NCBI RefSeq assembly: GCF_001761545.1
Contig: NZ_CP017326.1
Location: 1,054,001 to 1,118,000 of the forward strand
DNA: 64,000 nucleotides
Reading direction: 5' to 3'
Origin: Weissella soli
GTDB lineage: Bacteria; Bacillota; Bacilli; Lactobacillales; Lactobacillaceae
Part shown: positions 16,125 to 24,964 of the stretch, piece after piece
How the letters are laid out: every line of letters begins with the position of its first letter
Position numbering within the stretch: the stretch's first letter is position 1
Notes under the pieces: model-generated
Seen by the model: the letters and a program-made list of their open reading frames with translations, nothing else
What the model was told of the DNA's origin: nothing
Databases searched by the model: none
Position numbers and translations under genes: made by a program

Positions 16125-17255
16125 ATGGCTGATCAGGGAATGAAAAGTGTCCAACGATCAAATTTCACGGACACCTTTCAGTTATTCTATAAACATCAAC
16201 AATTAACTAAGCAAACCATCATTGATGAGTTAGCACTGAGTCGCCCCACGGCCACAGCTAATTTACAAAAATTAATCGATCGCAACCTGATTATTGAAGC
16301 AGGCCAATCAAGTAATGAAGGTCGTGGACGAAAGGCAATCGCCTATTCATTGAATCCTACTGCTTTTGTCGCCCTGGGGGCGGAGCTATTCAGTGATCAC
16401 GTCACATTAGTGGCAGTCGGTGCAAATGAAAAAACGTTATATCACACAACTTTCAAGTTACCTTTTGCCAATAAAACGAGCTATTATCTAGCAGTAACCA
16501 GTGCCATTCAAAGCTTCACTAAGCAACACCATCTGAACGCCAAGCAAATTATCGGTCTTGGCTTAGGGCTACAAGGTTTGGTTTCAGCTGATGGTACAGA
16601 AGTCATTTATGGTAAAATTTTGAATTTTACGGGCTTAACTACTGAAATCTTTGCACAATACTTGCCCTATCCAGTGACATTTTTTCATGATGCAGACGCC
16701 GTAGCCATTGCCGAACAACATTTATCTCAGCAAAAAGAGGATGCCATCTATCTTTCAATTGGTGAACACCTTGGGACAGCTATGATGGTTGGTGGCCAAA
16801 TTTACCATGGCTCAAATGGTCGTAGTGGCACCATGGAACATATTTCAATAGATCCAGAACACGGTCGTCTTTGTTACTGTGGCCGCCGAGGCTGTATTGA
16901 AACCTATGTCTCAGGCAGTGCCCTCTTGCACGGGCGCACTGACACAATTACCGAATTTTTTGAGCACCTGCACGATCAGGATCAGGCGGTACAACTTCGC
17001 TGGCAAAGTTATCTCGACCACACTGCCCATGCAATTAATAATTTGCATATGTTTGCCGATTCACCTATCATTTTGGCTGGTGAAGTTGCCCGTTATATGG
17101 ATCAGGCAACGATCACCGCTTTGCATGAACGCTTAACAAAATTGTCAGCTTTCCCTGAGCCCAAACCTTATTTACAATTAGGTCAAGCCGGTCAACATCC
17201 AGTTGCTGTTGGCGCGGCCTTACCTTTGCTAGAGGCCCATATCGCTCATATTTAG
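16125..17255 (+). CDS. ROK-family transcriptional regulator (XylR/NagC type)
   Basis: A 376-residue repressor: an N-terminal helix-turn-helix (about 22-60, IDELALSRPTATANLQKLID) joined to a ROK sugar-kinase-like domain. The ROK zinc motif is CYCGRRGCIET (about 246-256) and the HDADAVAIAE segment matches the ROK active-site region, though the kinase ATP motif is degraded, as in regulators. The start is ATG 16125, eight bases after GGAGG; an in-frame ATG at 16109 precedes that site. It is divergent from the SDR-kinase operon and upstream of a GPH transporter, so it probably controls both through TTTGTAAAAT sites. Confidence 0.88.
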   Translation: MADQGMKSVQRSNFTDTFQLFYKHQQLTKQTIIDELALSRPTATANLQKLIDRNLIIEAGQSSNEGRGRKAIAYSLNPTAFVALGAELFSDHVTLVAVGANEKTLYHTTFKLPFANKTSYYLAVTSAIQSFTKQHHLNAKQIIGLGLGLQGLVSADGTEVIYGKILNFTGLTTEIFAQYLPYPVTFFHDADAVAIAEQHLSQQKEDAIYLSIGEHLGTAMMVGGQIYHGSNGRSGTMEHISIDPEHGRLCYCGRRGCIETYVSGSALLHGRTDTITEFFEHLHDQDQAVQLRWQSYLDHTAHAINNLHMFADSPIILAGEVARYMDQATITALHERLTKLSAFPEPKPYLQLGQAGQHPVAVGAALPLLEAHIAHI

Positions 17256-17270
17256 ATCACTAATGATTAA

Positions 17271-17312
17271 TAAACCGCCCCATCTTGAAGCTCAGATGGG
17301 ACGGTTTATTTT
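17271..17312 (+). terminator. Terminator after the ROK regulator
   Basis: Arms AAACCGcCCCATCT and AGATGGGacGGTTT with an 8-base loop, followed by ATTTTTAT. It separates the regulator from the transporter unit. Confidence 0.8.
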
Positions 17313-17320
17313 TATAAATG

Positions 17321-17384
17321 ATTTTACAAATTAATATTGTCAATTGTGGCGATGTCTGTTAATATCATTTTGTAAGCGCTTACT
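17321..17384 (+). promoter_or_regulatory. GPH transporter promoter with cre and ROK-type operators
   Basis: TTGTCA (17337-17342), 17 bases, TAATAT (17360-17365). The cre TGTAAGCGCTTACT (17371-17384, one mismatch) sits at the start point, overlapping a ROK-type half-site TTTGTAAG (17368-17375). Another copy, ATTTTACAAA, is at 17321-17330, upstream of -35. The layout mirrors the divergent SDR-kinase promoter. Confidence 0.75.
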
Positions 17385-17424
17385 TAATAGTGTTTACTGA
17401 TTCGTGTCTATCCTTAAATTTAAC

Positions 17425-17439
17425 CAAACGGCCTAGGAA
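17425..17439 (+). repeat. 15-bp motif CAAACGGCCTAGGAA, copy 2
   Basis: Same sequence as 15093-15107. Here it lies in the 5' leader of the GPH transporter mRNA, about 50 bases before the start codon. Confidence 0.6.
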
Positions 17440-17486
17440 CCTACTGGTGAAGATATGTCCCCTAATCAAGGAATGAGGAAAGACAC

Positions 17487-18911
17487 GTGAAAAAATATCT
17501 CTCGTTTGCGGCCGGTGCGTTCGGCCATGATGCTTTTTATAATACATTAAGTCTCTATTTTGTAATGTTCGTGACAAGCCAACTATTCGCCACATCTGAT
17601 CAAGCCTTCAACACACGCATGATTGGTTACGTGACAATTCTAATGACCATTATTCGGGTGGTCGAAATCGCATTTGATCCCATGATTGGTGGCGCAGTCG
17701 ATAATACATCAACCCGTTGGGGCAAGTTCAAACCTTGGCTATTGATTGGTACGTTAACCGCCTCAGTGATGTTAGCGCTAATTTTCTCTAGCTTCGGTGG
17801 CTTAGCAACAAACAAACCAATGCTTTATTTGGTTTTATTTGGGATTGCCTTTCTTACTTTGGATGTTTTCTATTCATTTAGTGATATCGCGCTTTGGTCA
17901 ATGCTCCCTGCCCTGTCAATGGATTCAAAGGAACGAACTCGTTTCGGGACGGTTTCTCGTTTTGGGTCAACTTTGGGTGCGCAAAGTGTCATTATTATCA
18001 TTGTCCCAGCCGTGACTCTAATTTCTGGATTTTTCGGAGCCTCCGCTGGCCAACAAAATCAAATGGGGTGGTTAGGATATGCCGTAATTGTTGGTTTGCT
18101 AGCCTCGGTTGGTGCCATCGTTTTGGCAAAAAATGTTAAGGAAGATCAAAATCTAATCCGAGCCAACGTTGAACATACCCGTTTCCGTGATGTATTCAAG
18201 GTTATTGCTGGTAATGATCAATTAATGTGGCTCGCATTAAGTTACTTCCTTTTCGCCTTTAGCTATGTGATCAACAACTCCCTGTTGCTCTACTACTTCC
18301 GCTATGTTTTGGGTCACGCTGAAGCTTATGCACTGGTTGGGATTATTACTAGTATTTTGGGCGTCATTTCAGTTGCAATCTTCCCCTCATTAGCCGTCAA
18401 GATTTCACGTAAATTTGTCTACATTGGTGGGATTGGTCTGATGTTTATCGGCTTTGTGATCTTTGCTTTTGCTGGTACGAATCTCACCATGGCTTTGATC
18501 GCTGCCTCAGTTATTTTCTTTCCCTACCCACTAATCTTCCTGGCCACTTTGATGACCATCAGTGATTTAGTTGAATACGGACAATTGAAAAGTGGCAAGC
18601 GTAATGAAGCCGTCACTTTGTCAGTCCGACCATTGATTGATAAATTAGCGGGTGCGTTCTCCAATGGAATTGTGGGGGTCGTTGCGATCGGTGCCGGTAT
18701 GACTGGTAATGCAAAGCCTGGTGACATTACTAGTTCGGGCCTTTTCCAATTCAAAGCCTTCATGTTTTACGGTCCCATGGTCTTGTTAGTAATTTCCGCT
18801 CTGATTTTCTTATGGAAGGTAACGTTGACTGAAGAAAAGCACGCCGATGTCGTTAAACAACTACGTAAAAAGCTTACGAATGACGCAGCAGCTACAGACA
18901 ATAAAGAATGA
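17487..18911 (+). CDS. GPH-family sugar/glycoside:cation symporter
   Basis: A 474-residue, 12-segment membrane carrier of the glycoside-pentoside-hexuronide family (MelB/XylP/LacS type). The N-terminal signature FAAGAFGHDAFYNTLSLYFV and FDPMIGGAVDNTSTRWGKFKPW (the cation-site Asp region, about 65-87) are clear. There is no IIA-like tail. The start is GTG 17487, eight bases after GAGG. It is followed by a small gene whose ribosome site overlaps this stop. It likely imports the substrate of the divergent SDR-kinase pathway; the compound is unknown. Confidence 0.9.
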   Translation: MKKYLSFAAGAFGHDAFYNTLSLYFVMFVTSQLFATSDQAFNTRMIGYVTILMTIIRVVEIAFDPMIGGAVDNTSTRWGKFKPWLLIGTLTASVMLALIFSSFGGLATNKPMLYLVLFGIAFLTLDVFYSFSDIALWSMLPALSMDSKERTRFGTVSRFGSTLGAQSVIIIIVPAVTLISGFFGASAGQQNQMGWLGYAVIVGLLASVGAIVLAKNVKEDQNLIRANVEHTRFRDVFKVIAGNDQLMWLALSYFLFAFSYVINNSLLLYYFRYVLGHAEAYALVGIITSILGVISVAIFPSLAVKISRKFVYIGGIGLMFIGFVIFAFAGTNLTMALIAASVIFFPYPLIFLATLMTISDLVEYGQLKSGKRNEAVTLSVRPLIDKLAGAFSNGIVGVVAIGAGMTGNAKPGDITSSGLFQFKAFMFYGPMVLLVISALIFLWKVTLTEEKHADVVKQLRKKLTNDAAATDNKE

Positions 18912-18921
18912 GGTCGCACAA

Positions 18922-19167
18922 ATGACACTAGATAAACAACAAGTACACATTGAGCCCGCCGATTTTGCCTTGGCCATTTTAGCTGGTAATCAACAACAGA
19001 CTAATGAAGATAACAAACGTTATATCAAACGTCAATTAACCTTATATCTTGAAGCTATTTTGTTAGTGCAAGATTTTAATCAATTGGAAAAAACACAGTT
19101 CGAAATGTCTCGTGAAACCCAACGTACTCAAATTTTGGAAAAATTAATTGAACGACGTTATCAATAA
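18922..19167 (+). CDS. 81-residue protein of unknown function, coupled to the GPH transporter
   Basis: Starts at ATG 18922; its GAGG site overlaps the stop of the transporter (TGA 18909-18911), indicating coupled translation. The product is soluble, hydrophilic and predicted helical, with a Gln/Glu/Lys/Arg-rich second half (QLEKTQFEMSRETQRTQ). No cysteines and no known motif are seen. The terminator follows directly at 19168. I do not recognise the family. A role as an accessory or regulatory partner of the transporter, or a small substrate-binding protein of the pathway, is possible from context only. Confidence 0.75.
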   Translation: MTLDKQQVHIEPADFALAILAGNQQQTNEDNKRYIKRQLTLYLEAILLVQDFNQLEKTQFEMSRETQRTQILEKLIERRYQ

Positions 19168-19228
19168 GAGACAACAAAAGCACCTATCCTCAATCTTAGT
19201 TAGGATAGGTGCTTTTGTTGTCTTTTTG
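19168..19228. terminator. Very strong bidirectional terminator
   Basis: A perfect 21-bp stem (19170-19190 with 19202-19222) around an 11-base loop, with T runs on both exits. It lies between convergent genes. Confidence 0.92.
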
Positions 19229-19244
19229 TTATCTAATATTGAAA

Positions 19245-20090
19245 TTACTTAAGATTCCAAGCGGCACTCTCAAATCCATCATACAAGGCGTTAATTTTCT
19301 TTTCGGTTGCTTTAGTTTGGAATTCCTTAACCACTTCCCGGAAGGCTTTGGTCTTGGCACGATCCTTACGTGCAGCGATGATGTTGATGTAAGGGGCGGC
19401 CGTTTTTGGATCAGAAACATCCTGTGTTAACAAGATGGTCTTCTTCGCTAATTTAGCATCTTGCGCGAAGTTACCATTAATCACGGCGGCATCGGCTGAT
19501 TTTAGATCAGCGACCGTCTGATCCGATGATACTTCAACAATGTCTAAGTGCTTTGGGTTTGAGGTGATATCTTTGACGGTTGGATTGGTCACTTTTTGGT
19601 TATACTTAATTAACTTTGCTTGCGTTAACAAGTTCAGTGCACGCTCTTCATTCGTGGCATCATTTGGAATCGCAATTTGCATACCGTCTTTCAAATCAGC
19701 TAACTTGTCTACTTTTAATGAGTACAAACGAATGGGTGAGATCACTGTTTTACCAATCGAAACTAATTTATTACCTAGGTTCTTATTTTGATCATCAAAG
19801 AAGATCTTGGTTTGAAAGGCGTTGATATCTAAACTACCATCAATCAAAGCTTGATTGGGCTTCACGTAATCGCTGAACACCTTAATTTTTAATTTCACAT
19901 TGTATTTCTTTTCAGTACGTTTACTAATATCTTGCCAGAGTTCACGTGATGAATCCCCCACAATGCCGACGGTAACGGTTGTGTCTTTAGCAGCCACTTT
20001 TGTTGTGCTTGAGGTATGTGCCCAAATCCCACCGGCCACGGCAACTGCTGCCACAACACCAATTCCAGTAATAATTGCTTTCTTACTCAT
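19245..20090 (-). CDS. metQ: MetQ/NlpA-family methionine-binding protein, without lipobox
   Basis: A 281-residue periplasmic-binding protein of the MetQ/NlpA family: VTVGIVGDSSRELWQDI opens the mature domain and SLDINAFQTKIFFDDQNK is the diagnostic family block. The N-terminal hydrophobic stretch (about 5-24) lacks a lipobox Cys; the whole protein has no cysteine, so it must be held by an uncleaved anchor or secreted. The start is ATG 20090 after AAGGAGA. It follows the M20 peptidase gene and the Met-type T-box leader, so expression should rise when methionyl-tRNA is uncharged. The cognate metNI genes are not adjacent. Confidence 0.88.
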   Translation of the reverse strand: MSKKAIITGIGVVAAVAVAGGIWAHTSSTTKVAAKDTTVTVGIVGDSSRELWQDISKRTEKKYNVKLKIKVFSDYVKPNQALIDGSLDINAFQTKIFFDDQNKNLGNKLVSIGKTVISPIRLYSLKVDKLADLKDGMQIAIPNDATNEERALNLLTQAKLIKYNQKVTNPTVKDITSNPKHLDIVEVSSDQTVADLKSADAAVINGNFAQDAKLAKKTILLTQDVSDPKTAAPYINIIAARKDRAKTKAFREVVKEFQTKATEKKINALYDGFESAAWNLK

Positions 20091-20116
20091 AACTCTCTCC
20101 TTCATAAATCGATTGC

Positions 20117-21451
20117 TTACTTTACTTCATATGATCCAATTAATGCCTGAATTAACTCGACATGTTTGTCATAATCCGCCACCCGTATATTTTCATTTGG
20201 GGCATGGACTAAACTATCATCATAGGCCAACCCAACGGCTGCGATGGGCGCCTGAATGTATTCATTAGCCCAATACATTGGTCCTGTGCCAGGCGAAGTT
20301 GGGGTCACTTCAACTTCGCTGTATAAACGCTGACCTAATGCGATCAAGGCTTGAATCCGTGGGGCCGTCATATCTGAGCGATAGCCTGGTGTTGCTAGGG
20401 TTAATTCTGCTTGAATATCACCAAAGCCATTCTTAGCAAGTTGCGCGACCACCTTTTGGAAAATATCCTCTGGTATCTGCCCAGGTACTAGTCTAATCTC
20501 AAGCTTAGCTGACGCCGTCGCCGGGGTAACCGTTTTAACACCAGCGCCTTGATAGCCACTTTGAATACCCTCAATGTTCAGATTGGACTTAAAATACAAA
20601 TTATCATAGAAATCTTCGCCCGTTGTTTCTGATAGTAAAGGCCGTTGCAACCCGAAATCTTGCTTAATCTTTGTCGGTGTCACATCCAGGGACCGTACTA
20701 ATTCATTTTCACGCTCGTTTGGTAAAATGGCATCATCGTACAATCCATCAATTGCAATTGCACCAGTTGGAGTTCGTAATGAATTCAGGGCTGCAATCAG
20801 ACGCCAAGTGGCCGAATCAACCACTGTGGCAAAAGACGAATGTAAATCGCGATTAGCCGTTTCGCTGGTGAGTGTAAAGGTGATAATGCCTTTATTACCA
20901 CCGAGTACTTCAAGGCGATCTGCGCCCCGCACTTCACCGGATTCCCAGATGACTAAATCCGTATCGGCAAATTCAATTGCATACTTTGCCAAATACTCCC
21001 GGAAGTACGTTGAACCCGACTCTTCCGCCCCTTCAACGAGAAAGAAGATGTTCACCGGCCAATCACCGTGGGCCTCTCGATAATCGACAATGGCATTTAA
21101 CCGGGCGGTAATATGCCCTTTATCATCAGCGACCCCGCGACCGAATAGCTTACCCTCCTTAGCCACTAATTCAAACGGATTCGTCGCCCATAACGCGATG
21201 GGATCTTCTGGCTGGACATCGTAGTGATTGTAAATGACTAGCGTTTTGGCTGCAGAGTCATGACTCAAAAACTTACCAAAAACGAATGGTGCTGGATAAG
21301 TTTCATCAATGATCACTTCTGCCCCCGCCTCAGCAAATGCTTGGCCAACGAGCTGAGCGGCTTCAAGCTGACCCTCCTGGCGTGCTGAAACACTCGGAAT
21401 CGCAATTAAATCACGCAATAAGTCTAAATACTTTTCTCGATTATCTGTCAT
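20117..21451 (-). CDS. M20-family metallopeptidase/dipeptidase
   Basis: A 444-residue di-zinc M20 peptidase. Metal and catalytic motifs are YNHYDVQP (about 74-81), GRGVADDKG (about 104-112) and EGAEESGS (about 139-146) with the general-base Glu. The central dimerisation domain is present. Homologues cleave dipeptides or N-acyl amino acids. Placed directly under a Met-type T-box and upstream of metQ, it probably releases methionine from imported peptides or derivatives. ATG 21451 follows GAGGAG. Confidence 0.9.
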   Translation of the reverse strand: MTDNREKYLDLLRDLIAIPSVSARQEGQLEAAQLVGQAFAEAGAEVIIDETYPAPFVFGKFLSHDSAAKTLVIYNHYDVQPEDPIALWATNPFELVAKEGKLFGRGVADDKGHITARLNAIVDYREAHGDWPVNIFFLVEGAEESGSTYFREYLAKYAIEFADTDLVIWESGEVRGADRLEVLGGNKGIITFTLTSETANRDLHSSFATVVDSATWRLIAALNSLRTPTGAIAIDGLYDDAILPNERENELVRSLDVTPTKIKQDFGLQRPLLSETTGEDFYDNLYFKSNLNIEGIQSGYQGAGVKTVTPATASAKLEIRLVPGQIPEDIFQKVVAQLAKNGFGDIQAELTLATPGYRSDMTAPRIQALIALGQRLYSEVEVTPTSPGTGPMYWANEYIQAPIAAVGLAYDDSLVHAPNENIRVADYDKHVELIQALIGSYEVK

Positions 21452-21500
21452 ATAAAACGCTCCTCAAATTATAATGAATTGGGTAACACGCAACAAAACA

Positions 21501-21793
21501 AAAAAGTCCCGGGACATCCAATCTATGGATATCCCGGGACGACGCATTCGTGTTACCACCCAGTTTTCCTCTTTCATCACTAAAAGAAGCTCATCACGTA
21601 CGCCAGTGTATCGAACTACTCAACCACCGGATATACGTTAGCGCGATAACGGGCGCACCCGACCACGGCTCACATGCTGCTCACCCTGATTCCGACTCGG
21701 AGACCATTTTCATTACCTGCTGGAAGGCCAACTTTCACCAAACATCGGCTCTCTATACATCTTTCAGTAATTACTCATCTCGTCTTAATCAAT
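21501..21793 (-). promoter_or_regulatory. T-box leader, probable methionine specifier (AUG)
   Basis: The minus strand has a Stem I with AGAGAGCC and the apical hairpin GCCGATG...GTTGGC, then GAAA-ATG (specifier codon 21705-21707). The T-box CTGGGTGGTAACACG is at 21549-21563. A terminator with a long GC-rich stem (21506-21540, GTCCCGGGA core) and six T residues precedes the M20 peptidase gene. Uncharged tRNA-Met should prevent termination. Confidence 0.9.
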
Positions 21794-21799
21794 AAAAGC

Positions 21800-21828
21800 A
21801 GTTTATGCCAATTATGAGAACTTGTCAA
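21800..21828 (-). promoter_or_regulatory. Promoter of the Met T-box operon
   Basis: TTGACA (21823-21828), 17 bases, TAAACT (21800-21805) on the minus strand; close to consensus. It begins nine bases after the stop of the AraC-family gene. Confidence 0.88.
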
Positions 21829-21836
21829 TTATTTAT

Positions 21837-22694
21837 TTAATTTGATTTTAATCTTACTTCTGATTGTTGTGCATGTTTTCGGATTTTCAAAGGCGTAGTG
21901 CCATATTGCTCTTTAAAAAGTTGCATTCCTAATTTCTTATTGGTAATACCATGTTGCAGAAAAATGGTTTCGATGGCCGTGGTACCATGAAGTAAATCTT
22001 GATAAACATATTGCAGTCTCAATTGATAGAGGTAACGTGTTAACGGTAACCCTGCTTGTTCTTTAAAATAGCGACTCAAATAGTCCGGATGATAGTGAAA
22101 TCGTTCAGCCAACCCTTTAACTGTCAATGTTTCATCATAATGTTCATAAATATATCGCAACAGGTCTTTAATCCGGCTTTGATCAACAACATTTTCTGGT
22201 GCGACACTAATACTGTATGTAGTAATTAACGTATACAAGGCCTCCATCATTTGCCCAGTGAAACGTAGGAGATAACCCGGTTGTTTCTCGACGTATATTT
22301 GTGTCATTTGACGCAAGCAAGAAACAATCTCTTGATACTTAGCTGAAGCTTTCTCTGAAGGATTGTATGGTACATTGAACGTTAAAAGCTCACAATTTTT
22401 CCAATAGGCATCCAAGTACGCGACCGGTACTTGGAGAACTAATGAGGTGTTTTTCTCATTGGTAGTAGAATGAATTACCTCAGATCCGATTGCGACAAAC
22501 TCATTAGGCTTCAACAATACCTCTTGATTTTCAAAACGAAAGGTCACTTGACCTTCGAGCACTAAAACAATCTCAAGATGATGATGCCAATGCAAAGCCT
22601 TGAATCCTGCTGATTCTTGAGAAACAAATACCCGTACACCAACATCATGATTGTCTGTAATTATTTCATGCCGTTTTTCATCAGTAATCGTCAT
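21837..22694 (-). CDS. AraC-family regulator, cupin plus HTH
   Basis: A 285-residue regulator: an N-terminal cupin (HWHHHLEIVLVLEGQVTFRFE, about 35-55) that binds a sugar or glycoside, and a C-terminal pair of AraC helix-turn-helix motifs (LAERFHYHPDYLSRYFKEQAG and the KKLGMQLFKEQYGTTP region). The start is taken at ATG 22694, 11 bases after GGAG; a GTG at 22706 overlaps the site. It follows the alpha-xylosidase and GPH genes on the same strand, so it probably activates that system. The end lies right next to the promoter of the Met T-box. Confidence 0.87.
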   Translation of the reverse strand: MTITDEKRHEIITDNHDVGVRVFVSQESAGFKALHWHHHLEIVLVLEGQVTFRFENQEVLLKPNEFVAIGSEVIHSTTNEKNTSLVLQVPVAYLDAYWKNCELLTFNVPYNPSEKASAKYQEIVSCLRQMTQIYVEKQPGYLLRFTGQMMEALYTLITTYSISVAPENVVDQSRIKDLLRYIYEHYDETLTVKGLAERFHYHPDYLSRYFKEQAGLPLTRYLYQLRLQYVYQDLLHGTTAIETIFLQHGITNKKLGMQLFKEQYGTTPLKIRKHAQQSEVRLKSN

Positions 22695-22813
22695 TTTACA
22701 CGCCACTCCTCACAGTAATTGGACAAAAACTCCTACAAATATTATCTGACACTTTCGGAACAGATTCTATACGTAGAAGTTTGTTGTTTTTTCACGATTA
22801 TTTTAAAACCAAC

Positions 22814-24949
22814 CTAATCAACTTGTTTCCACAATGGTAAGCTCATAAAATCATACTTTTCAGCCATCCACCGCCCATTTTCAGGTACGGCGAGAATCCG
22901 ACCGTCTAAAATATGTTGCCACTTTCCAGCTGGTAGGTAATACTCAACCTCCCCACTCTCTGCCATGACTGGGGCAATTAACCATTGACTACCCAACATA
23001 TATTGTCGATCTAACGTTGCCGTATTAGGGTCGTCAGGGAATTCCATATACATTGGTCGCATTAATGGTATCCCTTCGGCTACTGATTGTTTAGCTTGGT
23101 CGTATATATAGTCCATATTATTCATTTTCAGTTGCGTAAACTTCCGCGTTACTGCAACTGCTTCTTCATCGAACAACCAAGGAACCCGATACTGAATATT
23201 ACCATGGTAGCGGGAATGTGATGACAAAAGGCCAAATTGCGTCCACCGCTTATAAATAGCTGGACTAGCATTTTCTTCGAAGCCACCGATGTCATGGCTC
23301 CAGAATGTAAATCCCGATGAAAGAAAACTTAATCCACCACGTAATGAGTCTGCCATTGAATGGAATTGACTTAAATTGTCACCACCCCAGTGAATTGGAA
23401 ATTGTTGCCCACCAACGGTTGCCGAACGGGCAAAGACAACCGCTTCATCGGCACCCTTAACTGATTTTAAGAGATCAAATACAGCATCATTATAGCGATG
23501 TGTGTAATAATTATGTTCCCCCTGTGCATTATTCCCATTATAATAAACGGCATCATGCATTGGAATACGTTCTCCAAAGTCAGTTTTAAAGCAATCAACA
23601 CCCATATCAAGTAACTTCTTTAGAAGACCTTTGTACCACTTGACGGCAGCTGGATTCGTAAAATCTACATATGCCAATCCAGGTTGCCACAAGTCCCACT
23701 GCCAAACATTGCCATCCCCTTGTTTGATGAAATATCCATTTTCTTGCCCAATTTTAAACAATGGTGACTTTTGGGAAATATATGGATTAATCCACACACA
23801 AACTTTCAATCCTTTGTCATGTAAACGTTGCATCAGACCTGCAGGGTCGGGAAATTGTTCATTATCCCACTCGAAGCTACTCCACTCAAATCCCTTCATC
23901 CAGAAACAATCAAAATGGAAAACAGATAACGGAATATCACGTTCAAACATGCCATCAATAAACTTCATTACGGTATCTTCTGAATAGTCGGTCGTAAATG
24001 ACGTTGATAACCAAAGTCCAAACGTCCATTTTGGTGGCAACACAGACCCACCCGTCAACCGATTATATTTCCCAATCACATCTTTTGGTGTATCCCCGGC
24101 AATGATGTAATATTCCAATGATTCTCCACGTGTTGAGAAGCTGACCCGATCAACCACCTCGTTGGCAACTTCAAAACTAGTTGGCTGGCTCTCGTTCACA
24201 AATACCCCATAATAAGTTCCTGGATTGCCAGCAACGCCGGACTTGCCAGCAAGATAGAATGGAATGGACTTATACGATTGTTCAGAACCAGTTCCTCCAT
24301 CCATGTTGATAGTTTCGATACTTTGGCCATTTTTTACGAAAGCCCCAAAACGTTCACCGAATCCATATACATTTGTACCTGGTAATAAACTCAACTGTTC
24401 CCGCATAAAATGTTGCGCACGTTTTACTGTACCTGGTGCTGCTAAAGACTGGGCACCGGTTACAGTATTCGCATGCATCACTTGTCCTAATTCCGTACCG
24501 GATAAATCATCAATGGAAGCCTGGGCTTTATATTCTGACCCGGTAATTCGCTGACCTCGATATTTGAAATCAATATTGAACTTATCATGTAAGCTAAAGG
24601 TGACTTCTAACTCACCACTTTTTAAACTGGCAGTGGTTTCAGTTTTTGAAATTTTCGGTTCGACATGTGATGGATATAACGTATACAGGGGGTTCTTATC
24701 CATCTGATTAAAATGTTTAATTTCAACACCAACAATATCCTCTCCTGGGGTAAATACTGTAATTGTTGATATACCAACATCCAACATATCGCTTCGTGAT
24801 CGTAACGGCTGGTAAGCAGCTGAGACTCGTAACGCATCACTGACATAGTTTTCAGTATCTGCCAAAACAGTTTCTGCATCGAAGGCTTCCATCGGTGAGT
24901 TAATAATATACTCATCACGACCAAGCCAGTACCCATTAGTAAATTTCAT
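22814..24949 (-). CDS. xylQ: Alpha-xylosidase, GH31 (XylQ/YicI type)
   Basis: A 711-residue GH31 glycosidase close in plan to YicI. The catalytic nucleophile is Asp457 in FKTDFGERIP, and the acid/base is Asp524 in HWGGDNLSQF. FHFDCFWMKGF (345-354) is the YicI-like substrate pocket. No signal peptide: cytoplasmic, acting on imported alpha-xylosides such as isoprimeverose. ATG 24949 follows GGAGTTAGAC, 15 bases after the transporter gene's stop, so the two are one operon. The gene pair equals xylP-xylQ of Lactobacillus pentosus. Confidence 0.92.
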   Translation of the reverse strand: MKFTNGYWLGRDEYIINSPMEAFDAETVLADTENYVSDALRVSAAYQPLRSRSDMLDVGISTITVFTPGEDIVGVEIKHFNQMDKNPLYTLYPSHVEPKISKTETTASLKSGELEVTFSLHDKFNIDFKYRGQRITGSEYKAQASIDDLSGTELGQVMHANTVTGAQSLAAPGTVKRAQHFMREQLSLLPGTNVYGFGERFGAFVKNGQSIETINMDGGTGSEQSYKSIPFYLAGKSGVAGNPGTYYGVFVNESQPTSFEVANEVVDRVSFSTRGESLEYYIIAGDTPKDVIGKYNRLTGGSVLPPKWTFGLWLSTSFTTDYSEDTVMKFIDGMFERDIPLSVFHFDCFWMKGFEWSSFEWDNEQFPDPAGLMQRLHDKGLKVCVWINPYISQKSPLFKIGQENGYFIKQGDGNVWQWDLWQPGLAYVDFTNPAAVKWYKGLLKKLLDMGVDCFKTDFGERIPMHDAVYYNGNNAQGEHNYYTHRYNDAVFDLLKSVKGADEAVVFARSATVGGQQFPIHWGGDNLSQFHSMADSLRGGLSFLSSGFTFWSHDIGGFEENASPAIYKRWTQFGLLSSHSRYHGNIQYRVPWLFDEEAVAVTRKFTQLKMNNMDYIYDQAKQSVAEGIPLMRPMYMEFPDDPNTATLDRQYMLGSQWLIAPVMAESGEVEYYLPAGKWQHILDGRILAVPENGRWMAEKYDFMSLPLWKQVD

Positions 24950-24964
24950 GTCTAACTCCTATTC

